The notes under the pieces: model-generated | Seen by the model: the letters and a program-made list of their open reading frames with translations, nothing else | The model's database searches: none | What the model was told of the DNA's origin: nothing | Translations under genes and position numbers: made by a program | NCBI RefSeq assembly: GCF_050563545.1 | Contig: NZ_JBNXUM010000014.1 | Coordinates: 1 to 64,000 of the forward strand | Direction of reading: 5' to 3' | DNA from: Falsiroseomonas sp050563545 | Lineage (GTDB): Bacteria > Pseudomonadota > Alphaproteobacteria > Acetobacterales > Acetobacteraceae | Length of the DNA stretch: 64,000 nt | Part shown: piece after piece, positions 51,426 through 60,122 of the stretch | Layout: every line of letters starts with the position of its first letter | Numbering within the stretch: the first letter of the stretch is position 1

Positions 51426-52757
51426 CTAAGCCGGCACCGCCCGGATCGCCTCCGACAGCGTCCCGAAGATGCGGTCGACGTGCCCGTTCTCGATGATCAG
51501 CGGCGGGGACAGCGCGACAATGTCGCCGGTGACGCGGACCAGCACGCCTTCGTCGAAGCAGCGGCGGAAGATCTCGGTCGCGCGGGCGCCCGGCTTGCCG
51601 GCGCGGGGTGCCAATTCGATGCCGGCGATCAGGCCGATGTCGCGGACATCGATGACGCCGGGCTCGGACCGCATCTCGTGTGCCGTCTTCTGCCAATAGG
51701 GCTCGATCGCCTTGGCGCGGCCGGGCAGGTCCTCGGCGCGGTGGAGTTCCAGCGTCGCGATCGCCGCGGCGCTCGCCAGCGGATGGCCGGAATAGGTGTA
51801 GCCGTGGAAGAGCTCGATCCCCGCGGGCACGCCGTTGACGATCGCATCGTAGATCGCGTTCGACGTCGCCACCGCGCCCATCGGCACCGCGGCATTCGTG
51901 ATGCCTTTGGCCATGGTCATGATGTCCGGCGTGACGCCCAGCCGCTCCGCGCCGAAATTGGTGCCAAGCCGGCCGAAGCCCGTGATGACCTCGTCGAAGA
52001 TCAGCAGGATGCCGTGCTTCGTGCAGATCTCCCGCAGGCGCTGCAGGTAGCCGACGGGCGGCACCAGCACGCCGGTGGAGCCTGCCACCGGCTCGACCAT
52101 CACGGCGGCGATGGTGTTACCGTGCAGCGCGACCAGGTTCTCCAGCACGTCCGCGAGCTCCGCGCCATGCGGCGGCTCGCCCTTGCTGAAGGCGTTCTTC
52201 GCAGGCAGGTGCGTGTGCGGGAGGTGGTCCACATAAGGGAGCTGCGCGCCGAATTGCTGGCGATTGGGGCCGATGCCGCCGACCGACATGCCGCCGAAGC
52301 CGACGCCGTGGTAGCCGCGCTCCCGCCCCACCAGCCGCACACGCTGCGCGTCACCGCGCGCGCGGTGATAGGCGAGCGCGATCTTCAGCGCGGTGTCCGC
52401 GGCCTCCGACCCCGAGTTCACGAAGAAGACGCGGTCCATGCCCTCCGGCGTGATCTCGGCGACGCGCGCCGCGGCCTCGAAGGCGATGGGGTGGCCGAGC
52501 TGGAAGGTCGGCGCGAAATCCATCACCGCGGCCTGGCGCTGGATCGCCTCGGTGATCTCCTTGCGGCCGTGGCCGGCGTTGCAGCACCACAGGCCCGCCG
52601 TGCCGTCCAGGATCTCCTTCCCCTCCGGCGTGAAATAGGACATGCCCTCGGCGCGGGCGAGCAGGCGCGAGGTCTGGCCCTTGAAGTACTTGTTGTCGGA
52701 GAAGGGCATCCAGAAGGCGTCGAGGTTGTTCGGGCGTGAGGGCCGGATCTCGTTCAT
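51426..52757 (-). CDS. Class III aminotransferase, beta-alanine/omega-amino acid type
   Basis: The 443-residue PLP enzyme has FFVNSGSEAADTALKIALAYHRA (phosphate-binding), YHGVGFGGMSVGG, a DEVITGFGRLG motif, and catalytic Lys in MAKGITNAAVPMGAV. It starts MNEIRPSRPNNLDAFWMPFSDNKYFKG, as in omega-amino acid:pyruvate transaminases. The likely reaction is beta-alanine + pyruvate to malonate semialdehyde + alanine, by family. The ATG at 52757 is taken; a longer upstream frame is not family-like. Confidence 0.92.
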   Translation of the reverse strand: MNEIRPSRPNNLDAFWMPFSDNKYFKGQTSRLLARAEGMSYFTPEGKEILDGTAGLWCCNAGHGRKEITEAIQRQAAVMDFAPTFQLGHPIAFEAAARVAEITPEGMDRVFFVNSGSEAADTALKIALAYHRARGDAQRVRLVGRERGYHGVGFGGMSVGGIGPNRQQFGAQLPYVDHLPHTHLPAKNAFSKGEPPHGAELADVLENLVALHGNTIAAVMVEPVAGSTGVLVPPVGYLQRLREICTKHGILLIFDEVITGFGRLGTNFGAERLGVTPDIMTMAKGITNAAVPMGAVATSNAIYDAIVNGVPAGIELFHGYTYSGHPLASAAAIATLELHRAEDLPGRAKAIEPYWQKTAHEMRSEPGVIDVRDIGLIAGIELAPRAGKPGARATEIFRRCFDEGVLVRVTGDIVALSPPLIIENGHVDRIFGTLSEAIRAVPA

Positions 52758-52901
52758 CGCTGCATATCCTGACGGGCAGGCGCACATCACCGCCTTTGCC
52801 CGCCCGCCGCAAGCCGCGCGGCGCGGAATCGCATTGCGTGAACAGGACCCACAGCGGGTAGCCTGCCCGGCGAAGGGTCCATAGGCGGGGGAACTGACGG
52901 C

Positions 52902-53309
52902 GTGTCGCAGGGCAGCGTGGCCATCGAGTTCCAGGGCAGGCCGCAACGCGGGGAATGGGCGCTGGCCGACGGCGTGCTGACGGTCACGCACGAGTCCGGG
53001 CGGCGCCGCGCGGCGCTGCTGGACAGTGCGCCGGAGGATCTCGCCGCCCCGCTGCTGCACGACATCCTGCGCAGCGCCACCTTCACCGAGGCGCCGGAGG
53101 ACAGGCGCGGCCGGCTCTATGCCGACGGCTCGGCCTATACGACGCTGGCCTTCTTCGTCGGGACCTGGGGCTGGCTCGGCTGGGCCTTCGGCTGGCCCGG
53201 CATCCTGCTGGGCTGGCTGCCCGGCATCCTCGTCGGCGGCATGGCGGGGATCGTCTGGCCCGTCGCGGTGCCGGTCGCGGCGCTGGCGCTGGGGTGGTGG
53301 CTGTTCTGA
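52902..53309 (+). CDS. Small membrane protein of unknown function
   Basis: The 135-residue product (GTG at 52902, GGGGGAA ahead of it) has a soluble N-terminal part (VAIEFQGRPQRGEWALADGVLTVTHESGRRRAALLD) and two Gly/Trp-rich hydrophobic segments (LAFFVGTWGWLGWAFGWPGILLGWL and VWPVAVPVAALALGWWLF). I do not recognise the family. It converges on the DUF1877 gene 3 bases away. Confidence 0.65.
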   Translation: MSQGSVAIEFQGRPQRGEWALADGVLTVTHESGRRRAALLDSAPEDLAAPLLHDILRSATFTEAPEDRRGRLYADGSAYTTLAFFVGTWGWLGWAFGWPGILLGWLPGILVGGMAGIVWPVAVPVAALALGWWLF

Positions 53310-53312
53310 CCC

Positions 53313-53939
53313 TCAGCCCTGCCAGACCAGCAGCCCGTCGCCGCGCGCGGCGGCCTGGCTGACGAAGCCGCGCAGCCGCGCGGCGTAATCGAGCAGGTAT
53401 TCCAGCGGCGAGAGCTCCTCGCCCGGCCGTGGCGGGCGTGTCCAGATCACGTCGGGATAGAGCCGCAGCCGCGTCATCGCCGCGGGATCGTAGCGCCGCG
53501 CGAGCTCCGCCGGCGGCAGGCGATCGAGGAAGTCCGCGATCGCGCGAACCTCCGCCGGGCGGAAGGCGCGCGCGGGGCTGTCGAGCTCCGGCCCGTCATC
53601 CCCGGCCTCCTCGATCTCCTCCCCGCCCTCGAGCAGGAAGCAGCCCGGCGCCGCCCCGCCCTCCGCAAGACCGGTGAAGAGGAAGTGCAGGCCGTGCCAG
53701 GCCTTGTCGAGATCGAGCTCGTCCTCACGCTCCGGCTCCGGCGGGGGTGGCGCGATCGCGGGCCCGGGCTCGGCGGACGCCTTCCAGAGCCAGGAGACGA
53801 AGCCGCGCAGCCCGCCGGGCTGGGGCGGCGGGGCGGGGCCGGACAGCATCGCGCCGAGGTCGAGCTCGCCGGCGAGAAGGCGGTCGAGATCCCGCTCCGT
53901 CACGCGGCGCAGCATGCAGGTGATGCCCATCGGCGGCAT
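53313..53939 (-). CDS. DUF1877 (YfbM-like) protein
   Basis: The 208-residue protein starts MGITCMLRRVTERDLDRLLAGE and has LDLDKAWHGLHFLFTG, the two markers of the DUF1877/YfbM family, and FRPAEVRAIADFLDRL. The middle (about residues 35-75) is Pro/Glu-rich. No signal peptide is present. The function is unknown. Met codons at 53939 and 53930 are both possible starts. Confidence 0.82.
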   Translation of the reverse strand: MPPMGITCMLRRVTERDLDRLLAGELDLGAMLSGPAPPPQPGGLRGFVSWLWKASAEPGPAIAPPPPEPEREDELDLDKAWHGLHFLFTGLAEGGAAPGCFLLEGGEEIEEAGDDGPELDSPARAFRPAEVRAIADFLDRLPPAELARRYDPAAMTRLRLYPDVIWTRPPRPGEELSPLEYLLDYAARLRGFVSQAAARGDGLLVWQG

Positions 53940-54159
53940 GTTGCCATGCCGCGCCGGTCGCGTCGCCGGTCAGGCGAATTGCGCGCGCAGCCAGGCCGCG
54001 CAGGCGTCCGTGGCCGCGCCCGGCGGCGATCCCGGCGCGACGCGCGTGTAACGCCCGCCACCCTCGACGCGTGAGGGCGGCTGCGCGAAGCTCGCGTGCA
54101 TCACGCCACGCCGGCGCGAGGAGGAACGCCATCCCCAGGGATGACCGGGACGCGGCGGC

Positions 54160-55395
54160 ATGACGCCGTCGCGCTGGATCGGGGCGACGTCGCCCTTCCG
54201 GGTCCGTAGCTACCGCTACCAGTGGTTGGCCGACCTCGCGACGTCATGGGCCTTCGAGATGGAGACCGTGATCCTCGGCTGGTACATCGCGGTCGAGACG
54301 CAATCCGTCGTGCTGGTCACGCTGTTCGGTGCGCTGCAGTTCCTCGGCACGCTGGTGGCGCCACTGTTCGGCCTGGCCGGCGATGCGATGGGGCATCGGC
54401 GCGTGCTGATGCTGATGCGCGCTTCCTTCGCACTGTTCGCAACGCTGCTGATGGCGCTGGCGCTGGGCGGCCTGCTGTCGCCGGTGCTGGTACTGGCGGT
54501 GGCGGCCGTGGCGGGGATGATCCGGCCATCCGACACCGGGCTCCGCACCGTGCTGATCGGCGAGATCGTGCAGAACGACCGGCTGATGAGCGCGATCAGC
54601 CTGTCGCGCATCACCACGGATTCCGCGCGCATCGGCGGCGCGCTGGCGGGCGCCGGGATGGTCGCCGTGCTCGGGATGGCGGGTGCCTACCCCGTGGTCG
54701 TGGCGTTCTACCTCCTGGGAATCCTGCTGCTTCTCGGCGTGCGTCCGGCGGAGCGCGCGCCGCGCGCGGCGGGATCGCCGCTGGGCGGCCTGTGGCAGGC
54801 CGCAAAGGCCGTGTGGGAGGCACCGGTCCAACTCGCCGCGATGCTCGTCGCCTTCCTGGTCAACCTGACGGGCTACCCCTTCACACTGGGGCTGCTGCCC
54901 TATGTCGCGCGGGAGGTCTACGGCACGACGCAGGCCGGGCTCGGCAGCCTGGCCGCGGCGGTGGCGGCGGGGGGGATCGCCGCGTCGTTGCTGCTCAGCC
55001 GCATGGGGGCGGCGGTGAAGCCGGCGCGGATGATGCTGGTCTTCAGCATCGCCTGGCACGCGCTGCTGATCATCTTCGGCCAGGTCGGCAGCATCGCCTG
55101 GGGCCTGCCGTTGCTGCTGGTGATCGGGGCGATCCAGATGTTTTGCGTGCTGCCGATCTCGGTGCTGCTGCTCCAGGGCATGGCGCCGGCGCTGCGCGGG
55201 CGGATCATGGGGATGCGCACGCTGGCGGTCTACGGGCTGCCGATCGGGCTGATGATCGCGGGGCCGCTGATCGAGCGGATCGGCTTTCCCGCGACCACGG
55301 CGCTGTACGGCGTCGCCGGCATCGCGGCGACGCTGCTGATCCTGCTGACCTGGGGCGGGCAACTCTGGCACCACCACGAGCGGGCGCGAGGCTGA
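54160..55395 (+). CDS. Major facilitator superfamily transporter
   Basis: The 411-residue product has about 11-12 membrane helices. The loop between helices 2 and 3 carries AGDAMGHRRVLMLMRA, the MFS D-x-x-G-x-R signature, and FATLLMALALGG follows. It resembles enterobactin-exporter-like (EntS) MFS drug/siderophore exporters (FRVRSYRYQWLADLATSWAFEMETVILGWYI). The substrate is unknown. Confidence 0.9.
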   Translation: MTPSRWIGATSPFRVRSYRYQWLADLATSWAFEMETVILGWYIAVETQSVVLVTLFGALQFLGTLVAPLFGLAGDAMGHRRVLMLMRASFALFATLLMALALGGLLSPVLVLAVAAVAGMIRPSDTGLRTVLIGEIVQNDRLMSAISLSRITTDSARIGGALAGAGMVAVLGMAGAYPVVVAFYLLGILLLLGVRPAERAPRAAGSPLGGLWQAAKAVWEAPVQLAAMLVAFLVNLTGYPFTLGLLPYVAREVYGTTQAGLGSLAAAVAAGGIAASLLLSRMGAAVKPARMMLVFSIAWHALLIIFGQVGSIAWGLPLLLVIGAIQMFCVLPISVLLLQGMAPALRGRIMGMRTLAVYGLPIGLMIAGPLIERIGFPATTALYGVAGIAATLLILLTWGGQLWHHHERARG

Positions 55396-55468
55396 CGCGC
55401 CGCCACGCGCCCGGCCTGGGCCGCGCCAGGCGATCAGGACGATCTCGGCCGGACCGACCGGGCCAACC

Positions 55469-55642
55469 TCAGTCGTTCTGCGGCGGGTCCGCGGTGCAGT
55501 AGCCGCCGGCGTCGATCATGAAGGGCGGCGGGCAGTAGCCCTCGTTGCCGGGCGTGATCGCACCGGGCGCGCAGGCCGACAGGGTCACAAGGAGAAGCAG
55601 CAGGACCCAGGGCTGCATGGCGTGTCGGATCGGGGGTCGCAT
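55469..55642 (-). CDS. Small lipoprotein
   Basis: This 57-residue product (ATG at 55642, GGAG six bases upstream) has a signal sequence and lipobox LSAC, then only about 34 mature residues (CAPGAITPGNEGYCPPPFMIDAGGYCTADPPQND). Three Cys including the lipidated one are present. Proteins of this kind are easily missed. The function is unknown. Confidence 0.75.
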   Translation of the reverse strand: MRPPIRHAMQPWVLLLLLVTLSACAPGAITPGNEGYCPPPFMIDAGGYCTADPPQND

Positions 55643-55758
55643 GGGGGCTCCGGGGCTGGGTGGAGCGAAGGAAAGTCCGCGCGCCGGCCGGCGTTCCAGG
55701 CCCGCACGCTGCGATGATGGCATGATCGAGCCGCGGGGCAGTATTCCGGATTGTAAGG

Positions 55759-56373
55759 CTACCCCCGCAAGACCCCGTGCTGCCGCAGGAAGCCCAGCAG
55801 CTTCGGCATGGGCAGGCCGAGGATCGCGCTGTGCTCGCCCTCGATCCGGCTGAAGAGGTGCACGCCCATCGCCTCCAGCCGGTAGGCGCCGACCGAGCCC
55901 AGGATCGCCTCGCCCTCCGCGGCGAGATAGGCGTCGAGGAAGGCGTCGGAGAAGTCGCGCATGGTCAGGCGCGGGGTGGTCACGTCCTGCCAGATCCGCG
56001 CCCCGCCGCGCCAGGCGACGGTCGCGGTGACCAGGCGGTGCGTCCGGCCGCGCAGCGCCAGAAGCTGCGCGCGCGCGGCCGCCATGTCGGGCGGCTTGTC
56101 GAACCAGCTGTGGTCGCAGACCAGCAGCTGGTCGCAGCCGATCACCAGCGCGTCGGGCACGCGGCGGGCGATCCGCTCGGCCTTGGCCTCGGCGAGCATG
56201 ACGGCGGCGTCCTCGGGCGGAATGCCCTCGGCCTGGGCGGCCTCCTTGATCGCGCTTTCGTCCACCGCGGCGGGCAGCGCCTCGAAGCGCAGCCCGGCGC
56301 GGTCCATCAGCATGCGCCGCGCCGCAGATTGCGACGCCAGGACGAGGACGGGCTCCTCGGCCTGGATCGTCAC
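55759..56373 (-). CDS. Maf-family nucleotide pyrophosphatase
   Basis: Maf proteins hydrolyse dTTP/UTP or modified nucleotides. The 204-residue protein has VLASQSAARRMLMDRAGL, DESAIKEAAQ, VIGCDQLLVCD (active site) and FSRIEGEHSAILGLPM. Its ATG overlaps the stop of the PPDK-regulator gene by 4 bases. It has the SAARRM form that the PPDK-linked subgroup shares in alphaproteobacteria. Confidence 0.92.
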   Translation of the reverse strand: MTIQAEEPVLVLASQSAARRMLMDRAGLRFEALPAAVDESAIKEAAQAEGIPPEDAAVMLAEAKAERIARRVPDALVIGCDQLLVCDHSWFDKPPDMAAARAQLLALRGRTHRLVTATVAWRGGARIWQDVTTPRLTMRDFSDAFLDAYLAAEGEAILGSVGAYRLEAMGVHLFSRIEGEHSAILGLPMPKLLGFLRQHGVLRG

Positions 56374-57269
56374 GGGGCGTTGCCGCCGAGCACGCCGGCC
56401 GCCGGGTCCTCCGGGACATGGGGCTGGGTCGGCTGGCGCCGGCGCGCGTGCCAGGCCTCCATGAGCTGCAGGACGGTCGCCGCGGTCTCCTCGATCGAGC
56501 GGCGGGTGACGTCGATGACCGGCCAGCCGCGCTGGGTGCAGAGCCGGCGCGCGTTCTGGATCTCGGCCTTCACGGCGTCGTGGTCCACATAGTCCGTGGT
56601 GTCCTGGCGCACGCCATGCGCGCCGATCAGGCGCAGGCGGTGGCGGCGGATCTCGATCAGCGCGCCGGCCTCGATATGCAGCCCGACCACCGGGCAGGGC
56701 GCGTCGTTGAGCTCGTCGGGCAGAACGGCGCCCGGGACGATCGGGACGTTGGCCGCCTTGATGCCGCGGTTGGCGAGGTAGAAGCAGGTCGGCGTCTTGC
56801 TGCTGCGGGACACGCCGACCAGGCAGACATCGGCCTCGGCGATGCCGGCGGCGCCCTGGCCGTCGTCATGCGCGAGCACGTAGTGCATGGCGTCGATCCG
56901 GCGGAAGTAGTCGGCGTCCATGACGTGCTGGGCGGCCCGCTTCTCCCGCGCGCGCTCGCCGAGCTCGGCCTGGAGGAGGTCCATGACGGGGTCGAGCACG
57001 GAGTGGAAGGAGACGCCGAGGCGGTTGCAATGCTCCTCCAGCGCGTGGCGCAGGCTGCGGTCGGCGACGGTGAAGAGCACCAGGCCGGGCTCGGCCTCGA
57101 TCCCGTCCAGCACGCGGTCGAGCTGCAGGCGGGAGCGGATCAGCGACCAGCGGTGATGCACGACATGCGGGTCGTCGAAGCGCGCGAGGGTGGCGCGGGC
57201 GATGGAGTTCAGGGTCTCGCCGGTGCTGTCGCTGACGAGATGGAGGTTGACCGTGCGGGTCTGGGCCAT
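56370..57269 (-). CDS. Pyruvate, phosphate dikinase regulatory protein (DUF299/PDRP)
   Basis: This bifunctional kinase/pyrophosphorylase controls pyruvate phosphate dikinase or PEP synthase. The 299-residue protein has NLHLVSDSTGETLNSIARATLARF, the P-loop-like GVSRSSKTPTCFYLANRGIKAANVPIVPG, and RRSIEETAATVLQL at the C-terminus. It matches Rickettsia RP001, which borders the replication origin. It is divergent from hemE across the proposed origin region. Confidence 0.94.
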   Translation of the reverse strand: MAQTRTVNLHLVSDSTGETLNSIARATLARFDDPHVVHHRWSLIRSRLQLDRVLDGIEAEPGLVLFTVADRSLRHALEEHCNRLGVSFHSVLDPVMDLLQAELGERAREKRAAQHVMDADYFRRIDAMHYVLAHDDGQGAAGIAEADVCLVGVSRSSKTPTCFYLANRGIKAANVPIVPGAVLPDELNDAPCPVVGLHIEAGALIEIRRHRLRLIGAHGVRQDTTDYVDHDAVKAEIQNARRLCTQRGWPVIDVTRRSIEETAATVLQLMEAWHARRRQPTQPHVPEDPAAGVLGGNAP

Positions 57270-57641
57270 GGGCGTTCCCTATCGGGAAACGGGGATGATG
57301 GGGAAAACCCGGCCCGGTCAAGGCCGGGGGGGCGAAAGCCGGGGGAAACGCCGCGTCCGGCCGAACGCGGGAGAAGATTCCGGTGGATCGCCCGGGGGAT
57401 CGGGACGGGGCCGGAATCACGGGCGGAGTCAGCAGCTTGGCATTCGAATCTCGCGTGGAAGACCCTGTGGATGAAGCACGCGCGAGGGCCAATCCCCGAT
57501 GCCCACAGGCCCAATAGCACTCCACCCCCTTCAAGGATTCAAAGTCTTTAGGGATGATGGCCGGGCCGGCGCCTGGAACCGGCCCGCATCGGATCGTCGA
57601 AGGGCATCGCCCGGAGACGTGACTCCGATGCGCAGAACGGA
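57270..57641. other. Probable chromosomal replication origin (oriC)
   Basis: The gap between the PPDK-regulator and hemE genes is where Caulobacter and Rickettsia have their origin. It contains six GANTC sites (57376, 57414, 57426, 57446, 57536, 57621), the CcrM methylation target. A DnaA-box-like TGTGGATGA is at 57466-57474 (8 of 9 to TGTGGATAA), and a weaker GGTGGATCG lies at 57382-57390. An A/T-richer run is at about 57510-57560. No gene is present. Neighbouring genes point away on both sides. Confidence 0.7.
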
Positions 57642-57689
57642 ATGAGGCTCTTGGAGGTTCGGTTGGCGGCAGAGGCAGAGGCGCCCGCA

Positions 57690-58751
57690 ATGGATGCCGG
57701 TACGACGGGCGAGGCGCGCAAGCCGCTGCTCAGGGCGCTGTCGGGGGAGGCCGTGTGGCCCCCGCCGATGTGGCTGATGCGCCAGGCCGGGCGATACCTC
57801 CCGGAGTACCGCGAGGTCAGGAAGCAGGCCGGCGACTTCATCGCGCTCTGCACCACGCCCGACCTCGCGGCCGAGGTCACGATCCAGCCGATCCGCCGCT
57901 ACGGCATGGATGGGGCGATCCTGTTCTCCGACATCCTGATGGTGCCCTGGGCGCTCGGCCAGGGGCTGCGCTTCGCCGAGGGCGAGGGGCCGGTGCTGGA
58001 CCCGCTGCGCGACGCGACGGCGGTCGCCTCGCTGGAGCTCGACAAGGTCCGCGAGCGCGCCGCGCCCATCTTCGAGACGGTGCGGCTGACCCGCGCGGCG
58101 CTGGCGGCGCATGCGCCGAAGGTCGCGCTGATCGGCTTCGCCGGCAGCCCCTGGACCGTCGCCGCCTACATGGTGGAGGGGCATGGCTCGAAGGACTTCC
58201 GGACCGCGCGCGGCATGGCCTATGCCGACCCCACGCTGTTCGGCCGGCTGATCCGCACGCTGGTGGACGCCACCACCGACTACCTGCTGGCGCAGATCGA
58301 GGCCGGCGCCGAGGCGGTGATGCTGTTCGACAGCTGGGCCGGCATGCTGCCGCCAGGTCAGTTCCGGCGCTGGGTGATCGAGCCCTCGGCGGCCATCGTG
58401 CGGAACGTGAAGCGGGTGCATCCCTCGATCCCGGTGATCGGCTTCCCGCGCCTGGCCGGCCCGCTGATCGGCGAATACGCGCAGCGCACGGGGGTCAACA
58501 CCGTCGCGATGGACACGGCGATGGATCCGCGCCTCGCGGCATCCCTCGTGCCGGCGAATGTGGGGCTGCAGGGCAACCTCGATCCGCTGTCGCTGGTCGC
58601 TGGTGGGATCGCCCTGGAGACCGAGGCGCGGCAGATCCTGGCGGCGATGCGGGGGCGTCCCTTCGTCTTCAACCTCGGCCACGGGATCGAGAAGGAGACG
58701 CCGCCCGAGCATGTCGCGCAGCTCGTGCGGCTGGTGCGGAGCGGCGGCTGA
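57690..58751 (+). CDS. hemE: Uroporphyrinogen decarboxylase
   Basis: HemE converts uroporphyrinogen III to coproporphyrinogen III. The product has PMWLMRQAGRYLPEYR near the N-terminus, RYGMDGAILFSDIL (catalytic Asp), GFAGSPWTVAAYMVEG, and DSWAG. The C-terminus FNLGHGIEKETPPEHV is typical. Met at 57690 gives 353 residues, the usual length; an ATG at 57642 would add 16 residues. hemH and hemJ are 30 kb away on the other strand. Confidence 0.95.
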   Translation: MDAGTTGEARKPLLRALSGEAVWPPPMWLMRQAGRYLPEYREVRKQAGDFIALCTTPDLAAEVTIQPIRRYGMDGAILFSDILMVPWALGQGLRFAEGEGPVLDPLRDATAVASLELDKVRERAAPIFETVRLTRAALAAHAPKVALIGFAGSPWTVAAYMVEGHGSKDFRTARGMAYADPTLFGRLIRTLVDATTDYLLAQIEAGAEAVMLFDSWAGMLPPGQFRRWVIEPSAAIVRNVKRVHPSIPVIGFPRLAGPLIGEYAQRTGVNTVAMDTAMDPRLAASLVPANVGLQGNLDPLSLVAGGIALETEARQILAAMRGRPFVFNLGHGIEKETPPEHVAQLVRLVRSGG

Positions 58752-58755
58752 ACCG

Positions 58756-59166
58756 ATGGCGAAGCCGCCCTTCATCGAGCAGAACGTCGTCTGGCTCTAC
58801 ACCGACGACCTCGAGCGTCACGCCGCCTTCTATCGCGACGTGCTGGAGCTGCCGCAGGTGCTGGACCAGGGCGTCTGCCGCGTCTTCCAGGTCAGCCCGA
58901 CGGGCTTCCTCGGCGTCTGCAACAAGGCGGGGCGTCCGCGCGGCACGAAGGGCATGATGTTCACCTTCCTCGTCGAGGACGTCGAGGCGGCCTACCGCTA
59001 CTACAAGGCGCGCGGCGTCGCCTTCGACGGGCCGCCCGACATGCTGGGCGGGCGCACCGTCTATTCCTGCTTCTTCCGGGACCCCGAGGGCTACTGGCTG
59101 GAGATGCAGGAGTTCAATGACCCGCGCTGGCCCTATCCGCCGGGCCGCGGGCCGCGGAGGGCGTGA
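58756..59166 (+). CDS. VOC-family protein
   Basis: The 136-residue single-module protein has FIEQNVVWLYTDDLERHAAFYRDVLELPQV, GMMFTFLVEDVEAAYRYYKARGV and FRDPEGYWLEMQEF (metal-ligand Glu), the glyoxalase/bleomycin-resistance fold. It begins 4 bases after the hemE stop (ATG at 58756) and is followed within 2 bases by a Bug gene, so the three form an operon. The reaction is unknown. Confidence 0.85.
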   Translation: MAKPPFIEQNVVWLYTDDLERHAAFYRDVLELPQVLDQGVCRVFQVSPTGFLGVCNKAGRPRGTKGMMFTFLVEDVEAAYRYYKARGVAFDGPPDMLGGRTVYSCFFRDPEGYWLEMQEFNDPRWPYPPGRGPRRA

Positions 59167-59168
59167 CC

Positions 59169-60122
59169 ATGCGACGACGCGGCCTTCTCGCTGCCGGGGC
59201 GCTGCTGCCGCTGCCGGCCCTCGGGCAGAGCTTCCCGGCGCGGCCGGTCCGCCTTGTCGTGCCCTGGGCACCGGGCGGCGCGACGTCGAACATCGCGCGC
59301 ATCGTGGGCGACGCGATGGCGCCGCACCTCGGCCAATCCGTGGTGCTGGATCATCGCGCCGGAGCGGGCGGCGCGATCGGGTCGGAGAACGTCGCGAAGT
59401 CGCCGGCCGATGGCTATTCGATCCTGATCGCCGGCGCGGGCACCTTCTACCGCCCCGCCATCGAGCGCGACGTGCCCTTCGATCCCGCTCGCGACTTCGG
59501 CTTCGTCGGCCCGGTCGGCGACGGCCCCTTCGCGCTGGTGGTGCGCAACGGCCTGCCCGACACGCTCCCCGGCTTCATCGCCGCGGCCCGCGCCCGGCCG
59601 GGCAGCTTCAACATGGCCTCCTCCGGCCAGGGCTCGACCAGCCACCTGGCGGGCGAGGCCTTCAACACGGCCGCCGGGATCACCGCGACGCATGTGCCCT
59701 ATCGCGGCGCGGCACCGGCGATGGCGGATCTCGTCGGCGGGCGCGTGGACTACTACTTCGACGCCTTCTCGACCGTGCTCGAGAATGCACGGGCGGGACG
59801 GATCGGGCTGCTGGGCGTGACGACGCCGGTGCGCGCGCCGCAGGTGCCGGACGTGCCGACGCTGATCGAGGCCGGGCTGCCCGGCTTTTCCATCGCGCCG
59901 TGGTGGGGGCTGGTCGGCCCGTCCGGCATGCCTGAGGCCGCGGTGGCGCGGCTTTCCGCGGCGCTGGAGCGCGCGCTGGCGCAGCCGGCGGTGCAGGACG
60001 CGCTCGGCGCGCAGGGCTGCCGCGCCTTCTTCCTCGCGCCCGGCGCCTTCGCGGATTACGTCCGCGCCGAGGACGCGAAATGGACCCGCGTCATCGACGC
60101 CGCGGGGCTGCGCGTGCGGTAG
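59169..60122 (+). CDS. Bug-family tripartite tricarboxylate binding protein
   Basis: The 317-residue periplasmic protein has a signal peptide (MRRRGLLAAGALLPLPALGQ), FPARPVRLVVPWAPGGATSNIARIVGD, and LDHRAGAGGAIGSENVAKSPADGYSIL, with GSTSHLAGEAFNTAAGITATHVPYRG (the segment mutated in the remnant at 17.8 kb). No TctAB genes are nearby. The ATG at 59169 is preferred over an in-frame GTG at 59163. Its 3' end overlaps the MerR gene by 32 bases. Confidence 0.9.
   Translation: MRRRGLLAAGALLPLPALGQSFPARPVRLVVPWAPGGATSNIARIVGDAMAPHLGQSVVLDHRAGAGGAIGSENVAKSPADGYSILIAGAGTFYRPAIERDVPFDPARDFGFVGPVGDGPFALVVRNGLPDTLPGFIAAARARPGSFNMASSGQGSTSHLAGEAFNTAAGITATHVPYRGAAPAMADLVGGRVDYYFDAFSTVLENARAGRIGLLGVTTPVRAPQVPDVPTLIEAGLPGFSIAPWWGLVGPSGMPEAAVARLSAALERALAQPAVQDALGAQGCRAFFLAPGAFADYVRAEDAKWTRVIDAAGLRVR

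Noticed and set aside
53970..54161. A 63-codon minus-strand frame ending DACAAWLRAQFA, reminiscent of a LysR C-terminus.
   Set aside because: The similarity is too short and the remaining residues match nothing; it could be a worn fragment but cannot be supported.
57440..57460. GGCATTCGAATCTCG, resembling the T-loop of a tRNA.
   Set aside because: No acceptor, D- or anticodon stems can be formed around it; it overlaps one of the GANTC sites of the proposed origin.
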